Below are positions 12,781 to 24,950 of a stretch of 64,000 bases of DNA, in pieces. Every line of letters starts with the position of its first letter. Position 1 is the first letter of the stretch. The stretch comes from Rhodocollybia butyracea (lineage: Eukaryota > Basidiomycota > Agaricomycetes > Agaricales > Omphalotaceae). Location: the NCBI GenBank assembly GCA_015501585.1, contig JADNRY010000302.1, forward strand, positions 1-64,000, in the 5' to 3' direction. The position numbers and the translations under genes are program-made. The notes below the pieces were generated by a model. It was given only the letters and a program-made list of their open reading frames with translations, had not been told where the DNA came from and did not search any database.

Positions 12781-13839
12781 TAGCTAGTACGTTTAATTTT
12801 AGTAGATTTTTGCATGATTTTTGGTAAAAGAATATTACCTCTCTCCCCTACACCGACTCCGTCCTTAGCCTCTCAAAGAAAATCCATGATCTTGTGAGCT
12901 CTTTGTCGCCAAGGCTTGTACGGGACTTGTATCCTGTCAAAAACCATTTCAAACTCGGCAGTGGCAATTTGTGGCAATCCGGATTCAAAGATGTTCATGG
13001 TAATTCTTGGTCATCCGAGTCTTAGCACGCTGCGATCGAGTATCTGTCTCGACTACTTATTATTATCAAGTTGCAAACGAGCGAGGATTTTCGAGCGAGG
13101 AATTGATTTTGTTGAAAACCAAGTGCCTACTTAAAGTCTTATATAACCAAAAAAGACAGATTTTGATGACTTACCTTAGTCGGGTTCCCGACTCCCGTCC
13201 AATATGGCAGTGAGCGTCCCTCACATAAGTTCAAGTTGTGTCGCCCACCTTTTACCTTATATGGAAAAGAACAGCGGTTGCATCCTGCCATAGTGCGCTG
13301 CTATATGCTCTGCCAGCGATATCATCCAACTTCTTAGCTATTGTAGTTGTATCATAGCATCAGGATCGTAAGTCTTAATGAAACCCTGGTACGGGATAAG
13401 TAAGTATGGTTCATTCCTGCAATAATTAATACGTCAACGGCGGTAGGATTTGACTGTTATCGCATATATGTAGCCACCACGTATAAGTACTTAACAATAA
13501 ACGTGTCTTACAAGTCCGGAGTTATCCTAGTGGTTTTGGCGATGCATACAGTGTTCCTGATCCTGTCCCCGTCCCCGCTGGAGTGCCGACCGACAGCTTG
13601 AATCAACGACGCATGTGTTTGAAGTCATTGAGATGCACTGGTGCTCACTGCGCACCGCATAGCAGTTGCGAAATGCTTTATTTCGTCGCTTGCTCGAGTC
13701 AGTTTACAAGTCGCACTGGAACAGAAAGTTGAGTTTGAGTTTCGGAACAACGAAACGGTTGCATAAGGCTAAACTGGGCCTGCTTGATTTTCGTGGTACG
13801 ACAAATTGGTGAGCAAGATCTGCCACTGAAAATTGTAGC

Positions 13840-15910
13840 GTGAGGTCAGTGTGCATATATGAGGGAATATGCAGCCTCTTAATCCAAAGGAGATACTCTG
13901 ACGTTTCCCACCTCAGCCTTCTCTGCCTTTGAGCCCGACTTTAAGAGTCACATTTATCACATTTTAACTGCCTTCGCGGAAAATCTTGGCCCAGGTCTCA
14001 GGCTTGCTCCATCTGGCCGAATTCTTTTCCTGCCATCGGTTATAAATCCGTGCTTTAAGCACAGCGTAAAGTACGTGGCTTCAAACCATGGCTTCCATGT
14101 GTGGGAGGACAAGTTGATCGGGTTTTTTTTACCGGTACTTATGATTCTGAGTTGTCATTCTCCGAGTTGTTCGTTGCTTTGATATTTAGACTTGGTAAGT
14201 CAATATCGAGCACAGGCTCTGATTTTCGAGCTGCGTTTATGTGGAGAGTTCTGTAAGCAGAACTGTATAAGTCGGCACTAGTGTAAAAATTCATTGAATG
14301 AGAGCTATATGTCCGAGTTGCGTCCGGCTTACAGCATGTTCGACATCTACAGCTGAAGATCATTAATTGTGCCTTCTCTGCTCAACGTCAACGAGACACT
14401 GATAGTAAAGCTCGCTTTGACACCTCGAACGCTGGAAAGACGCCAGAACTGGTTCTGGCGCTTTCAAGAAAGTAAGTAACGTAAAGACAACAGCTATTCG
14501 TCCAAATTGGGACATTTGGCGCCCCGATGCCATCTGTGATGGCTTGATCATCACGTAGTGCACGTGCACGAAGCTCTTGTTGATCAAGTACTCCGAGCCT
14601 GTGATTTGGCTAGGTAGAACTCGAACTACTAGTGTGAAAATGACTTTACACTGACGGGGATAAGTACTAGAAATTATTACCTCCACGTTGAATTCTTCTG
14701 CTATTCGAAAGAAATGAAAACTTCCTTTCCGCTTGAATTACTCATTTATCCTTGATGCTGTAGGCAGGGCTTTAGTACGTCTCTGCTCTCGACCACTAGT
14801 ACCAGAACATTTCCAAGAGATCGATTGCAGCGAGGCGAATATGTCTCCATGATGTTTCATCTTGGTTTTCTCGGTTTGGGAAGGAATTTATAAGGAGCTT
14901 GGGCGGCTCTATCGATAGTGTCAAGCCCTTCAGCTACAGAATTCTAGTATTTGAGATTTTTGACTTTGACGCCCCTAGATGATAGTTCATGGTCCGGAAT
15001 CTAGATAGTTGGGGCCCTGAATCTCAAGAAAAATATTCCAAATCAGGACGGCCAGGCTCCAAGAACCAGCCATGCCCATGAACGTTTGGGGCTTAAAGTA
15101 GTGTCTACTACGCTTGAATTGAGTCAGCTTGCGATAAACAAGGTTTAATAGATTTTAGAGACTGAGTGGCCAGGAGTTGAAGCGCTAAAGTATATGTAGT
15201 ACGAGGTAGTACGTACGCCTCTTTGATGAAGTTTCTTGAAGCACGAGGTCGATGATATAATTCGGAAGCGTCGCTATTGGTATAAAATAGGAACCACTGG
15301 CGTATCCCCGTGGAGCTTAGAAGTTAAAGAAGGTAAGATCCAAGTCCAAATATAGAGCGTGAGTAACGATGACTCTGACCTCGGAGGCCAGAAAGGAAGG
15401 AAGGAAGGGAGGGGAAGGAAGAGGGAGGAATACGGTAGGTATTATAATATGTTTCCTATATATCTCTGGAGCCGTACCATCCCATGATGGACATATGAAG
15501 CAACATGAATCAAACAACGGTAACCGTTTGACACAACCAGGCTCATGAGGGCTCAGGCAGCTTGGTTCATCAGCGAGGATTATTTGAATGCCAGTCCACT
15601 AGGAATCAGATCCTCCATATTACTGAGCTTGTTTCAGTAAATTTTTTGGCTCTCATCGCTGGCTCTTTACAGAAGTATAAATAAATGAGATACAGGCATA
15701 GGGGCTTTGGAGCAATGTCTCCTGGGGAAAACATAGGCAGCAGGTCTCGAACGTTATATACAGCTTCGCAGAAAGCTCCTCAACTTAGATAGAAATTGTT
15801 CACATTGATCGCCATCATCCGAGTCGAACGTGTCTCCTTCGGGTGATGAGTTGGATTTGCATTACAGCCTCATGAGGCTTTATGGCACATTCGTTTCATT
15901 TCTATCTATA
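13840..15910 (+). repeat. Diverged direct repeat unit, copy 2
   Basis: Partner of the unit at 10640-12780, in the same orientation and order, with many substitutions and small indels. Similarity at the left end (CCTTTGAGCCCGACTT near 13935 against CCTTTGAACCCAAGCG near 10772) is weaker. Nature unknown: an old tandem duplication or two remnants of the same mobile element. Confidence 0.6.
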
Positions 15911-16616
15911 AGAGGCTGGGAGTGATCCTGGAGTGATCTAATCATCCAACGCGCTCTACACCTATTCATCTCGAAATGGCAGGTATCCAAATAAAAATTT
16001 GATTCCCCGCTTGAAGGTCCGGCTAGAGTGTCTCTCGATATACTGGCTGGTTAATCGATTGTAATTTGGCAAGCCCATGGTGCCTAAAGTATGTTTTCCT
16101 GGCCGAACTTCTGGGACCTACTCTATAGCGCGATTCTCTAGATGCTTGAGATTTAGTGTTTCTTTGTTGCTCTTAAGTCTTTATATTCTGGCCTGTAAGA
16201 CTAGGAACTTACTGTTACTTGAAGGTGAGCTGTTCCTCGTTATAAGGTTGAAAGCGGATTAAACAGTACCGAAGACATACAGTTAATAGACCATGAGCGG
16301 TGGGCATCGTTGCGAAGGTGACGGTCGTTGATCACTGCAATGTCCACTGCCAGTGTCCACCACATTGTCACCTGAGAGGATTAAACTTGGTTATCTGTTT
16401 TGAAACTGTCTTTTAAGCGTGCATATTATGAACACTGACGCAGCTCTACCTTTCAGTTAGGGTGCATAATGGGAGATGGGTACAATTGTTCTGACATTAA
16501 TTCTGTCATTTGCTCGTAATGTACATCTATCGAGAATATATATGGTTTTTTGACTAGAAGCAAATAACCCTTGAACCGGATGACCGAATAAAATATCTCT
16601 AACGCAACTTACTAAC

Positions 16617-18480
16617 CTAGACCTTTATAGAAGGCACTGGTACAGAATGGCCCATTCCTCCAGCTTCACCTTTCGCTTTCAACACTCGCTGTCCTTCCTT
16701 CTCCTTTCCCACATCCCCAGGTTTGATCCTAGTCATTTCCTTGATGAAGCTCGTTCCCCAAAACGCAGCGCTGTACTTGTTCACATATTTAAACAATTTT
16801 CTATGATTTTCCGCGCGCGTGGGTGCATCTATAGTGACAGCTTCGTGTATAGCGTCAGCGACTTGCTGCGAGTCCCAAGGGTTGACGACGATGGAGCCAT
16901 TGAGACTCTGTGCGGCACCCGCGAATTCGGATAGGATCATGACGCCTTGGCGTGCTTGTTGGCAAGCGATATACTCGTAGGATACCTGTAACCAAACATC
17001 ACGGTTAACACGAGTATAACCGCATTGGTATGCTACTCACAAGGTTCATACCATCACGAGTACTGGTCACCAAGCACACATCACTGACAGCGTATAGGGC
17101 GCAAAGTTCGTCAAAAGGCAAGCTCTTGTGCATGAAGTGGATGGGCATAAAGTCGACCGTTCCGAAACGACCGTTAATACGACCAACAAGTTCATTTACG
17201 ATGGATCGTAAGTTTTGATATTCTTCGACGTCTTGACGCGAGGGAACAGCAAGTTGAACGAGCACGACCTGGGGAACGATAAGCAAAAATACCTCAAAAG
17301 CAGTGAAGTATGACTTACCTTTCCTATCCATTCCGGATGCTGAGATAGGAAAAGTTCGAGAGCATGAAGCTTTTGTGGGACACCTTTGATATAATCCAGT
17401 CGGTCTACACCGACTATAACCTTCATGCCGTGGAACCTCTGATCTAATGCGGCGATTCTGGCCATTACTGACTCTTTCTTGAGGTTCTAAGGAACAGAGC
17501 TGTCAGAGTTCATACAGTTTTCAAAAGGACCGACGTTACCTCAACGAACGATCCAGGCTCAATACCAATGGGGAAAGTGCCTACATGCGCCATACGACCC
17601 TCGAACTCGACACCATTTGGCATGGTAGGAAGACCGAGGATACGGGTGCACGACGACAGGAAGTGACGGGCATAATCGTAGGTATGGAATCCTATGAGAT
17701 CGCAATACAGTATACCGAGAAGAATTTCACGTCGGACCGGTAAGATTCTGTAACGAGATAAGTGGTAGACAAAAAGTCAACAAACCGGGAAACTTACCTG
17801 TAAATTTCGCTACTAGGAAAGGGAGTGTGAAGAAAGAATCCAATCTTTATCCCGGGAATTTGTTCCTTGACAGCAGAAGGATCTTCGCCGTCGATACCCT
17901 CTGTGATTTTGTGCAGCTCGTTGGCCGTATATTTCCCGCCAGCCTTGGTGCCGTCTACCAAACCACGAAGAAGCATTGGTAGAAGCATAAGGTGATAGTC
18001 CTGCACCCAAACCATTGAACCCGGTGTGACCTGTGTCCGAACAGCCTCTGCAAACTTCATGTTCGCCTGGCGATACGCGAGCCAATTTTCTTCGTCAAAG
18101 TTCATCTCTCCAGGATGATAATGGAAAAGAGGCCATAGAATAGAGTTGGAGAAACCGTTATAATGACGATCAGCTAGGTCATCCTCCAAATAGACAGCCT
18201 GACAAGAATATTCTTCCATTAAGCGTTTGTCGACGATTGCACGGTCCTTGGGAGGAATGAAGAACCCAGGCCAACCAATCCATGTGAAACTAAGCGACTT
18301 TTTGAAACCAGATAGAGCAGAGACAAGGCCGCCGGAGGACATCTTAAAGTGATATTCGCCTTTAGCATCTTTGCTAATGGTAATGGGCAGTCTGTTGGAC
18401 ACAACGATGAGGTGCCTGTTGTTTCCGAATTCCATGTCGTCTGCTGGAGGATTGTCGTTGGGTGAGAAGAAGGACGCCAT
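16617..18480 (-). CDS. TPS1: Alpha,alpha-trehalose-phosphate synthase (UDP-forming)
   Basis: Transfers glucose from UDP-glucose to glucose-6-phosphate, the first step of trehalose synthesis in the cytosol; it belongs to glycosyltransferase family 20. Five exons (18480-17798, 17747-17540, 17486-17319, 17268-17041, 16985-16617) give 551 residues with consistent phases. Motifs in order: VVSNRLPITI near residue 26; SGGLVSALSGF; WIGWPG; DYHLMLLPMLLR; GFFLHTPFPSSEIYR; FHTYDYARHFLSSC; VGVDRLDYIKGVPQKLHALE, where Arg and Lys contact the UDP-sugar; STRDGMNLVSYEYIACQ; ILSEFAGAAQSL. There is no trehalose-phosphatase domain, so it is the Tps1 type and not a fused Tps2/Tsl1. Introns are 50-55 nt GT-AG. 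Identification is firm. Confidence 0.95.
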
Positions 18481-18925
18481 TTGGATAGAGTTGTTTATGT
18501 AGAGAAACTGAATGCCACGAAGAAGATCAAGAGATTATCGGATTTTGAACTTTCTGCGCTAAACTTCCGAATTCGCAAGTAAAATCACGAACGTGCGGTG
18601 TGGCGAAAACACAATATTTTGGTGTCTGAACCAGCCGTTTTGCTCCAAGAGCACAAGCCAGCTTCAATATTAATACTGAGAGTTAATACAGTGAGAGTGA
18701 CGAGCGGTATGAGACATTGGTGCGGTCATCGAAACCGACAGCACCGAAAAACACCGAATTTATTCCGGTTCTGGCCGGTTATTCACGAGGTTTTGCCTTA
18801 ACGGGACTACTTCTTTACTTTTACTTATCGATTGACACTCTCATCAAATCCGACTGACAGGTACTATCCATTTGGCTTTGAAGTACACATGAAGACTATC
18901 AATATTAGATACGCAAATCACCAGC
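18481..18925. other. Spacer upstream of TPS1 and downstream of RPP0
   Basis: These 445 bp hold the TPS1 promoter and the RPP0 3' flank; both genes are on the minus strand. I see no further gene or repeat. Confidence 0.5.
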
Positions 18926-20020
18926 TTAGTCAAACAGGCCAAAGCCCTATAAATGATATGAGCGAATACATAAAGTAATTTAAGAAAATAACTTGCCATG
19001 TCATCGTCAGACTCTTCAGCATCCTCTTCCTTGGCCTCTTCCTTGGCCGCCTCAGCAGCAGGAGCAGAAGAAGCAGCCGCAGCGGGGGCAGCCACAGCAA
19101 AGGCTTCTGGGTTCTCGAGGTATTCCTTGACCTGAAAGGACCGTCAGTACAATTGAAGTTCAATTGGAGGAAGTTGCATACCTTAGCAGAGCCCTCGAAA
19201 GTGTAGTCAGTAGAGAGCGACACAGCGATGAGGTTCTTGTACGAGTTGACAAGGGTGTGCATGACGGAGACAATGGTGGGATAGTTGATAGCCAAAGAAA
19301 TGGCAGCAACGGTCTTGATACCAGTCATGAATCGTCCAATAAGCTCAGACTCATCAATGTCGAGAACATCAGATGTGAATGTGTTGCCAGAGTCGTAAAT
19401 CTGAACAACAGTCATACCGTAGGTGAACGGTGAGATATTCAGCATGTTAAGCAGTGTAGCTTCAGAGGTTCCGACACGGGTACCAGCAGTGACGACCTTG
19501 ACATCGGAAACAATTTCAATAGTACCACGAGCAATCTTGGTAGGGATACCGAGGGCCTGGAAGAAGGAAGTCTTTCCTGGTTCCATACCAGTGTTTCCAG
19601 CAGGGACAGTGACATCCTTGGGAGCGAAGGCACCGGCACGAGCAGGAGCAGCAACCTTGTTGGAAACAATGACTTCACGGACTTCCTTGAGGTCTCCGCT
19701 GGTGAATACGAAACCGATGTTTCCTCTAACGTGGGGAAGGAGCTTTTCAAATTGGGGGTACTCCGAAAGGATGGAACGGAGTGCACGGCGGACCATGGTG
19801 TTCTTTCCCATCAGGACAACACCTTTGCCACGGAGAGCAACACGGATTTGATGCATTTGGTTCGAACCGACATTGTCGACGTTGACGATGAAGATGGAAG
19901 CTGAGATTGGAAAAATTAAAACAAGACATACATGAGCAGGTAAAAGTGACCTACGGTATTTGTTCAAGAGGTCTTGAGTTTCTGGAAGTAAACTTCCTTA
20001 TCAGCACGACTGGCTCCCAT
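18926..20020 (-). CDS. RPP0: 60S acidic ribosomal stalk protein P0
   Basis: P0 anchors the P1/P2 stalk on the large ribosomal subunit and supports elongation-factor GTPase activity. Exons are 20020-19955, 19900-19182, 19131-18997 and 18946-18926. Family segments are clear: [70 protein letters not shown], then an Ala/Glu-rich hinge and the stalk tail EESDDDM plus GFGLFD. The tail is completed by a last 7-codon exon behind a GC-AG intron (18947-18996, donor GCAAGT). In the first exon the frame starting at ATG 20020 runs into a stop. One base appears to be missing at about 19974-19976 (CTCAAGAC where CTC-CAA-GAC is expected); adding one base restores phase across the first intron. For an essential single-copy gene I take this as a consensus error. 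Confidence 0.92.
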
Positions 20021-20474
20021 TTTGAGTTGTTTTCGTTAACTGCAGTTGCAAGTTAGAAAAAGTCATCGTACTAGAGAACAGCGTCGAACTGAAAAGTTTT
20101 ATATGATGCCTCCCCTTGACCTCGTATCGTGTCAAAGGTATTTAAAGGACTTGCGTTGTGGTTGCGAAGTTTGGAATGAAAGATTTTTGACGCTTAGTTG
20201 GTCCTGTACAGCTGCTAACACGTGATAGCAGACGTTCGGCACAACTGCCGATGGCACTTGCCGATATCATTTAGGCCGGCAAGAAATTGTTAAGCGCTAA
20301 AATCTCTCTTCTGTACGTCGCTGTCGTCGCGCAATGGAATGTTGCGATGGCTCCGGAGTACCGTCCAAAAGGGCGGCTACGGGAGCCAAAGCCAGTGCAT
20401 TCGGTACTTTGCTTTCAACTTGTTAGTCCATTGGCATTCCTCAAAAGTTTGTTTGCAGAGTGACGCAGAGATGC
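20021..20474. other. Divergent promoter region between RPP0 and the 956-residue protein
   Basis: About 450 bp separate the start of RPP0 (minus strand) from the start of the next gene (plus strand), so it should hold both promoters. A short open frame from ATG 20347 could be a first exon of the plus-strand gene, joined by a putative 65-nt intron (20404-20468). This is not proven. Confidence 0.4.
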
Positions 20475-23345
20475 ATGCTTTCTGTTGTTCGTGCTTCCAA
20501 GTCTGAAGTAGAGACAGAAACACATGGAAACTTGATACACTCGAAATTAGCAACTGGGACAGTGAAAGGAACAAACCACGCGTCAGACTGCGAAATTCTT
20601 CGTCGGTCTTTAACCTCGAGTTCTTCCCAAAAACTACCACTGGAGACGCTTGTTTCTCTCTACGAATCAGTGCGAGCTCGCGACCAACTTCGTGATCTTG
20701 GGCCTGGCAATCTCAGCAAGATGATGAGGATATTCGGCGCTGTTTCCCTTCCACAAGATGCTCCGCGTATCGCCACACAATACGCTCAGGGCACCTCGAC
20801 ACCGTTCTGGACGCATGTTCAACGCATGGCCAAGGACAAGGAGAGCATGGGTCACCGGCTTACTGACGGAGATCATTATTGGCTTCTGTGGGCATGGATT
20901 GCAAAGTTTCACTCTGATACAACGGGAAACATAGCTGGTGCGTGGTTCACAACCTTTCCCTGGAACAATGAGATTATTAAACTTGTTGTAGATACACTAT
21001 CCAATGCATCCACTCACTACCACCAAATATGGCGGAAGACGAGATTCACTGACATACTTGCGCCTTACTTTGACGCCCTGCTCTCATCTGGTGATGCAGA
21101 GTGTTTGCGCACGGCAGTTAACGGCCTCTGTGGTGTATTAGACCTACATTCGAATCTGCATGGTCGTTCCCTTCGTCTCATCTTTGACTTGTTTTTGTCT
21201 TTTTCCGAAACGTTGAGCCCATCTTTGAAGAGGAATATCCTTCTCTCTCTCTGGAACCGCATCGCGATGACCCATACAAACACCCCCACTAGTCATTATA
21301 TGGCCACTCACATGTATAATGCCCTCACCAAACGCCATCAGCCACTCCCTCTGGACATTTCACGGCTAGTCGCAAGTCTTGGAACTCCACTGTTCCCTAT
21401 GTTCAAGCTAGATGCTCCCCTATCTGTTCAGCAATGGGCCCGTCGGCGACTACGACAAGCCCTTGGTCCTGAATGTTCCATAGCGGTTCGTTGGGCTAAT
21501 ATGTCACTTTTTGCCTTATACCAGGCTTCCCGGAGTGGTTTAAACAAGCACATAACTAACCTTGATACATCTTTCGGCCCTCATTTCAGTGACTGGCATG
21601 TCGTTCTGACGTTGGGATTACTCGAGAACATAGTTCCTAGTAATGTCGTGTCTTCTCAAGGTTCCGAAGTTCATTCTGTCACAGGTGCATTGTGGAGAAA
21701 ATGGACACAAGTCAAATCTCGAAGGCCCATCCTTGTCTCCCGTGCTATCATCGGTGCATTCTTGCGGCTCGCTGGACGAACACAAGACACGTATGTTTTT
21801 GATCAGTGCCGCCGCTGGTCTGTAGACAATGTAATTTGGCGGCTGGATCGCACTCATTCTGCCACCAAGCGGACTCAAGTTGAAGCTCTCGTGGGAGATT
21901 ATATCGAAGCCTCGATTCGCTGTGACGGAAAGGATTTTGGGAGAATTCTTCGCTTCTTCGAGACCAATCTATCCGTGACTGGTTCCTATATCGAAATTAT
22001 TTTCGAACAGCTGCGATCTCGCGATGTTGAGACAGCACATGAATTTTATGAACTTTGCATTTCTCAACGTACACCGCTTGAAACCGAAGGCGTTACTTTA
22101 TTGGCGGTACAATTATCAGAGACCCAAGCTCAGAGCCCGCTCCATATCGTCGCACGCGATGTTCTAGGACCTGAACAAGTGGGGCGGGTCCTTGTGGCCT
22201 TACTGGACTCAGTGCGTGTACACCGACAGCGGTATCTTATGCCAAGCTCAGCAGACATCCTCAGCCGAACACTACACAAACTTCTACAGTCTAAAGCACC
22301 TATACCACGAATGAAGTATCCTTTGCGGTACGCCATTCCGTTGTTGGTCGCTTCGAACCGTGCTGTGGATGCGGTGCGGATAATCGAACTGATTAATGAA
22401 CGCGCACCTTCTTTTATCCATCTTCGATTTCTTCATAGGGTGCTCAGACTCCTGTTTCGGTATCGACAGTTTATTCTCGCTACTCGACTCTACGATGTTG
22501 TGGAACAGAGATGGGGTTTATCCCTAGATACCTTTCGACTGAAGTTGATTCTCGGGCTCACCCGCGGCAGAGCTAGTGCCCTCGCCGCTCGCTTTTTGAG
22601 TTCACATTCGAGCACAAGGTTTATGCGACAGGAAATGGTACGCAGCATCGGTCTCAATCCCCGTCGTTCGTCTCCTACCCGTATATTATCGATTCTTCGC
22701 CGCAAGCCCGATCACACCCCAAGCATCAAACTTGCCCTCTACGTTCTCATCTTGTCAAAACGAACTGCTGCTGCGAAAATTCTTTTTCTGCGCTCACTGC
22801 CATACTTGGACTCGGACACCAAGACATGGTTCGGAAATATGCTCCTGCATCGTTTCGTCCGACGTTTTACCTCGCGGAACGTTCAGGTCATGAAAAAACT
22901 TTTCAAGGCGAAAACGTCTTTGAACAAGATTTTTGGGTTCACAGGCGACCGCGTTACATTCAACATTTTCATGAAAGGCATGCTGTACTGGAAAAATGTG
23001 GACGCTCCCCGAGCTCGAGTCCTTTTCGATGATTGTATTCGGATAGGGTACCCTATTGGTTCTCGCTGGCAACAAATCAGCGAAGTTCCCTTTGCCACTC
23101 GCACCATCACCGAACCTTTGCTGTTCGGGCTCCATCTTAGTCCCGATATATCCTTCCAACACCATACACGGCCTCTGTACAAAATGTTTATCAAAGCATT
23201 TTATATACGCAAGGATGTCATGGCTGCTCAGGCTGTAGTCGCTATTTTGAAGAATGAGGAGGTGGAAGAGTTGTCGAGGCAACAGAATCGTAATCGTGCT
23301 CGCTTTGAAGGCTTACACAGGGCGCGTGATAAAAAATCTAGCTAA
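20475..23345 (+). CDS. Uncharacterised 956-residue alpha-helical (TPR/PPR-like) protein
   Basis: A single uninterrupted frame of 2.9 kb, unusual among the intron-rich neighbours. I do not recognise a named family. The protein is rich in Leu, Arg and helix-forming stretches at repeat-like spacing, for example RFLHRVLRLLFRYRQFILAT, TRLYDVVEQRWGLSLDTFRL and YVLILSKRTAAAKILFLRSL. This resembles the pentatricopeptide/TPR-like solenoids of fungal mitochondrial RNA or ribosome-associated factors; that function is an inference. The Met at 20475 is the first ATG in frame, and its start MLSVVRASKS would suit a mitochondrial presequence. An extra upstream exon from 20347 is possible. Decayed fragments of this gene occur at 26017-26460 and 30805-30895, so the locus was duplicated; only this copy is intact. 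Confidence 0.8.
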   Translation: MLSVVRASKSEVETETHGNLIHSKLATGTVKGTNHASDCEILRRSLTSSSSQKLPLETLVSLYESVRARDQLRDLGPGNLSKMMRIFGAVSLPQDAPRIATQYAQGTSTPFWTHVQRMAKDKESMGHRLTDGDHYWLLWAWIAKFHSDTTGNIAGAWFTTFPWNNEIIKLVVDTLSNASTHYHQIWRKTRFTDILAPYFDALLSSGDAECLRTAVNGLCGVLDLHSNLHGRSLRLIFDLFLSFSETLSPSLKRNILLSLWNRIAMTHTNTPTSHYMATHMYNALTKRHQPLPLDISRLVASLGTPLFPMFKLDAPLSVQQWARRRLRQALGPECSIAVRWANMSLFALYQASRSGLNKHITNLDTSFGPHFSDWHVVLTLGLLENIVPSNVVSSQGSEVHSVTGALWRKWTQVKSRRPILVSRAIIGAFLRLAGRTQDTYVFDQCRRWSVDNVIWRLDRTHSATKRTQVEALVGDYIEASIRCDGKDFGRILRFFETNLSVTGSYIEIIFEQLRSRDVETAHEFYELCISQRTPLETEGVTLLAVQLSETQAQSPLHIVARDVLGPEQVGRVLVALLDSVRVHRQRYLMPSSADILSRTLHKLLQSKAPIPRMKYPLRYAIPLLVASNRAVDAVRIIELINERAPSFIHLRFLHRVLRLLFRYRQFILATRLYDVVEQRWGLSLDTFRLKLILGLTRGRASALAARFLSSHSSTRFMRQEMVRSIGLNPRRSSPTRILSILRRKPDHTPSIKLALYVLILSKRTAAAKILFLRSLPYLDSDTKTWFGNMLLHRFVRRFTSRNVQVMKKLFKAKTSLNKIFGFTGDRVTFNIFMKGMLYWKNVDAPRARVLFDDCIRIGYPIGSRWQQISEVPFATRTITEPLLFGLHLSPDISFQHHTRPLYKMFIKAFYIRKDVMAAQAVVAILKNEEVEELSRQQNRNRARFEGLHRARDKKSS

Positions 23346-23738
23346 ACGATACCAGATATTGTTGAATCTCAGGTGTTGGACAGACAATGTTGACGAAGGT
23401 GGTGGCCAAGGCTAGCCTGATTCATCGGTGGCTCAATTGACATCGAAGTCTCTAATAACTTATGGTACAGGTTTTCCCCTCGAATCCACTTGAATGTACA
23501 TCGCAAAATCTTATCCCTATTACATATTGCTAATCATCGCCAAATATCTAATTGGCGGCTTTCCCCGTTGTACTTATCGAAGACTCAAGATATATCCTAC
23601 GATACGTCCTACCCATCTTACTCTCATTTGCGTAAGGTAGAATGAGTGTGATTCCGGGACCTTTGATAGCAGAGCCTCCGGCCTGCTTCATTCGTAGGGA
23701 TATGCATAATGTGAACAAAAGATAACAGTAGTACGGAA
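23346..23738. other. Convergent 3' spacer
   Basis: About 390 bp between the ends of two convergent genes. It is AT-rich, and I see nothing recognisable besides presumed 3' UTRs. Confidence 0.45.
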
Positions 23739-24950
23739 TTAAACTTCGTGGCTGCTTTCATATTGGGCAATCTTAGCATTCCGGTTTGTAACCTCTGCTT
23801 TCAGATCCTCGATTCGAGCCTTTAGCCCATCTGGAGAATCATCGATGTCTACAAATTTGAAAAATGGTTTGACAGGTTCAGAGCAAGGCTTCTGGATTGG
23901 CAGCGGCGCGTGCTCGATGGCAGAATAAAAGTTCTCTCGAGAAATATTTGAAAAGTTAGAAGCAAGTTTGTCTTTGAAGACATCGTCAATGACTGACTTT
24001 GCATAAGCCTATGATGGCTGAGGCTGATGTTCACGATACCTGTCCTTATAGTATTGTCGAATCTCAGGAGTAAGGAGAACTTGAGGGAGCTTAAGTTGTT
24101 TCTTGGTGAGGCACAACAGTGCCTGTTCTTTGAGCATGATACTCCGGTCGGATGTGGGTTCCCACTGGTGACTGGACACAGAAGCGAGGTTAGCCAGATG
24201 TAAAGTTGTTTTGAAGCAAACATTAGACGCACTGTTATTTTTGCGCCGCTGCTTGAGTTGACCGAGTTGATTTTCGTTTAAAACAACTCCTCGATGCCTG
24301 CGCTCTGTTGGTGTTGGATTTGGATTGAATATGATGTCATTTAAGGCTAGAGGCACTATCAGATCTTTATACGAGAAGAGGGCAGCCGACGCACACTGTA
24401 AGAGGGTCGCAAAAACCACACATCGGTACCTTACCTGCGTGCAGCGCAGCTCTTTTTCAAGTTCGTGGAGACTTTCGAAGGCCTCCTTCCTTTCTCCGAC
24501 ATTTATGAGATAGTTCAAATAAAGTAACCTTTTCTTTCCTTCATCCAGTCTGTTGAACCAGCGTCAGATTAAACAAATGGAACAACGGGAAAACAGTGCT
24601 CACCTTTTCTGTGCATGTGTATCACAAAGTAGAATCTTTCTGGTGGCAGATCTATCTTCCTTTTTACCCAAGAAAGTTGAGATAGCCTGCTTGCAACCTC
24701 CTTCAGCTCCCTCCGATACTTCAATATTGCTCACGTCGAGAAAATTTTCGCTACCACGACTGGTGCCGGCGGCCGCAAGGTAAATGTTGGTCGAAGTTAT
24801 ACGAGAAGGCTCAGCATCGATTCTTGAAGTTGGAACTTGTCCATTATGATTTCGGAGAATGTCATCTGTCGAGATTCGTTGTCGTTTTGGGAGGGATGAT
24901 AACGGAGAAGGCGGAGAGCGTTTAAGAGAAGATGCTGTTGATGGAGTCAT
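23739..24950 (-). CDS. Unrecognised basic/nuclear-looking protein with C-terminal helix
   Basis: I do not recognise the family. The N-terminus is Ser/Pro-rich with a nuclear-localisation-like LPKRQRIS. The middle has charged helices (RKEAFESLHELEKELRCTQ, LNENQLGQLKQRRKN), and the end is a probable coiled coil (GLKARIEDLKAEVTNRNAKI) closing at TAA 23739. Exon 1 is 24950-24604; intron 24550-24603 (54 nt GT-AG) keeps phase. A 39-nt segment 24396-24434 has GTAAGG...TTACAG ends and is in frame, so it may be a very short intron or coding. An in-frame TAG at 24009-24011 separates the last 89 codons from the rest. No good intron of suitable phase removes it; a weak donor GTTCTC 72 nt upstream of the acceptor is the only fit. 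The protein may therefore end at PQPS, or the stop is an error. Decayed copy at 26500-26845. Confidence 0.6.

Larger units (their letters stand above)
9832..16616. other. Gene-poor 6.8-kb region with degenerate repeats
   Basis: No open frame here longer than about 100 codons shows family features. The region is dominated by two diverged copies of one noncoding unit (listed separately). There are also scattered short homopolymers and a purine-rich GGAAGGAA-type tract near 15397-15430. The first few hundred bases presumably contain the promoter of the Ca2+-ATPase gene. Confidence 0.6.
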
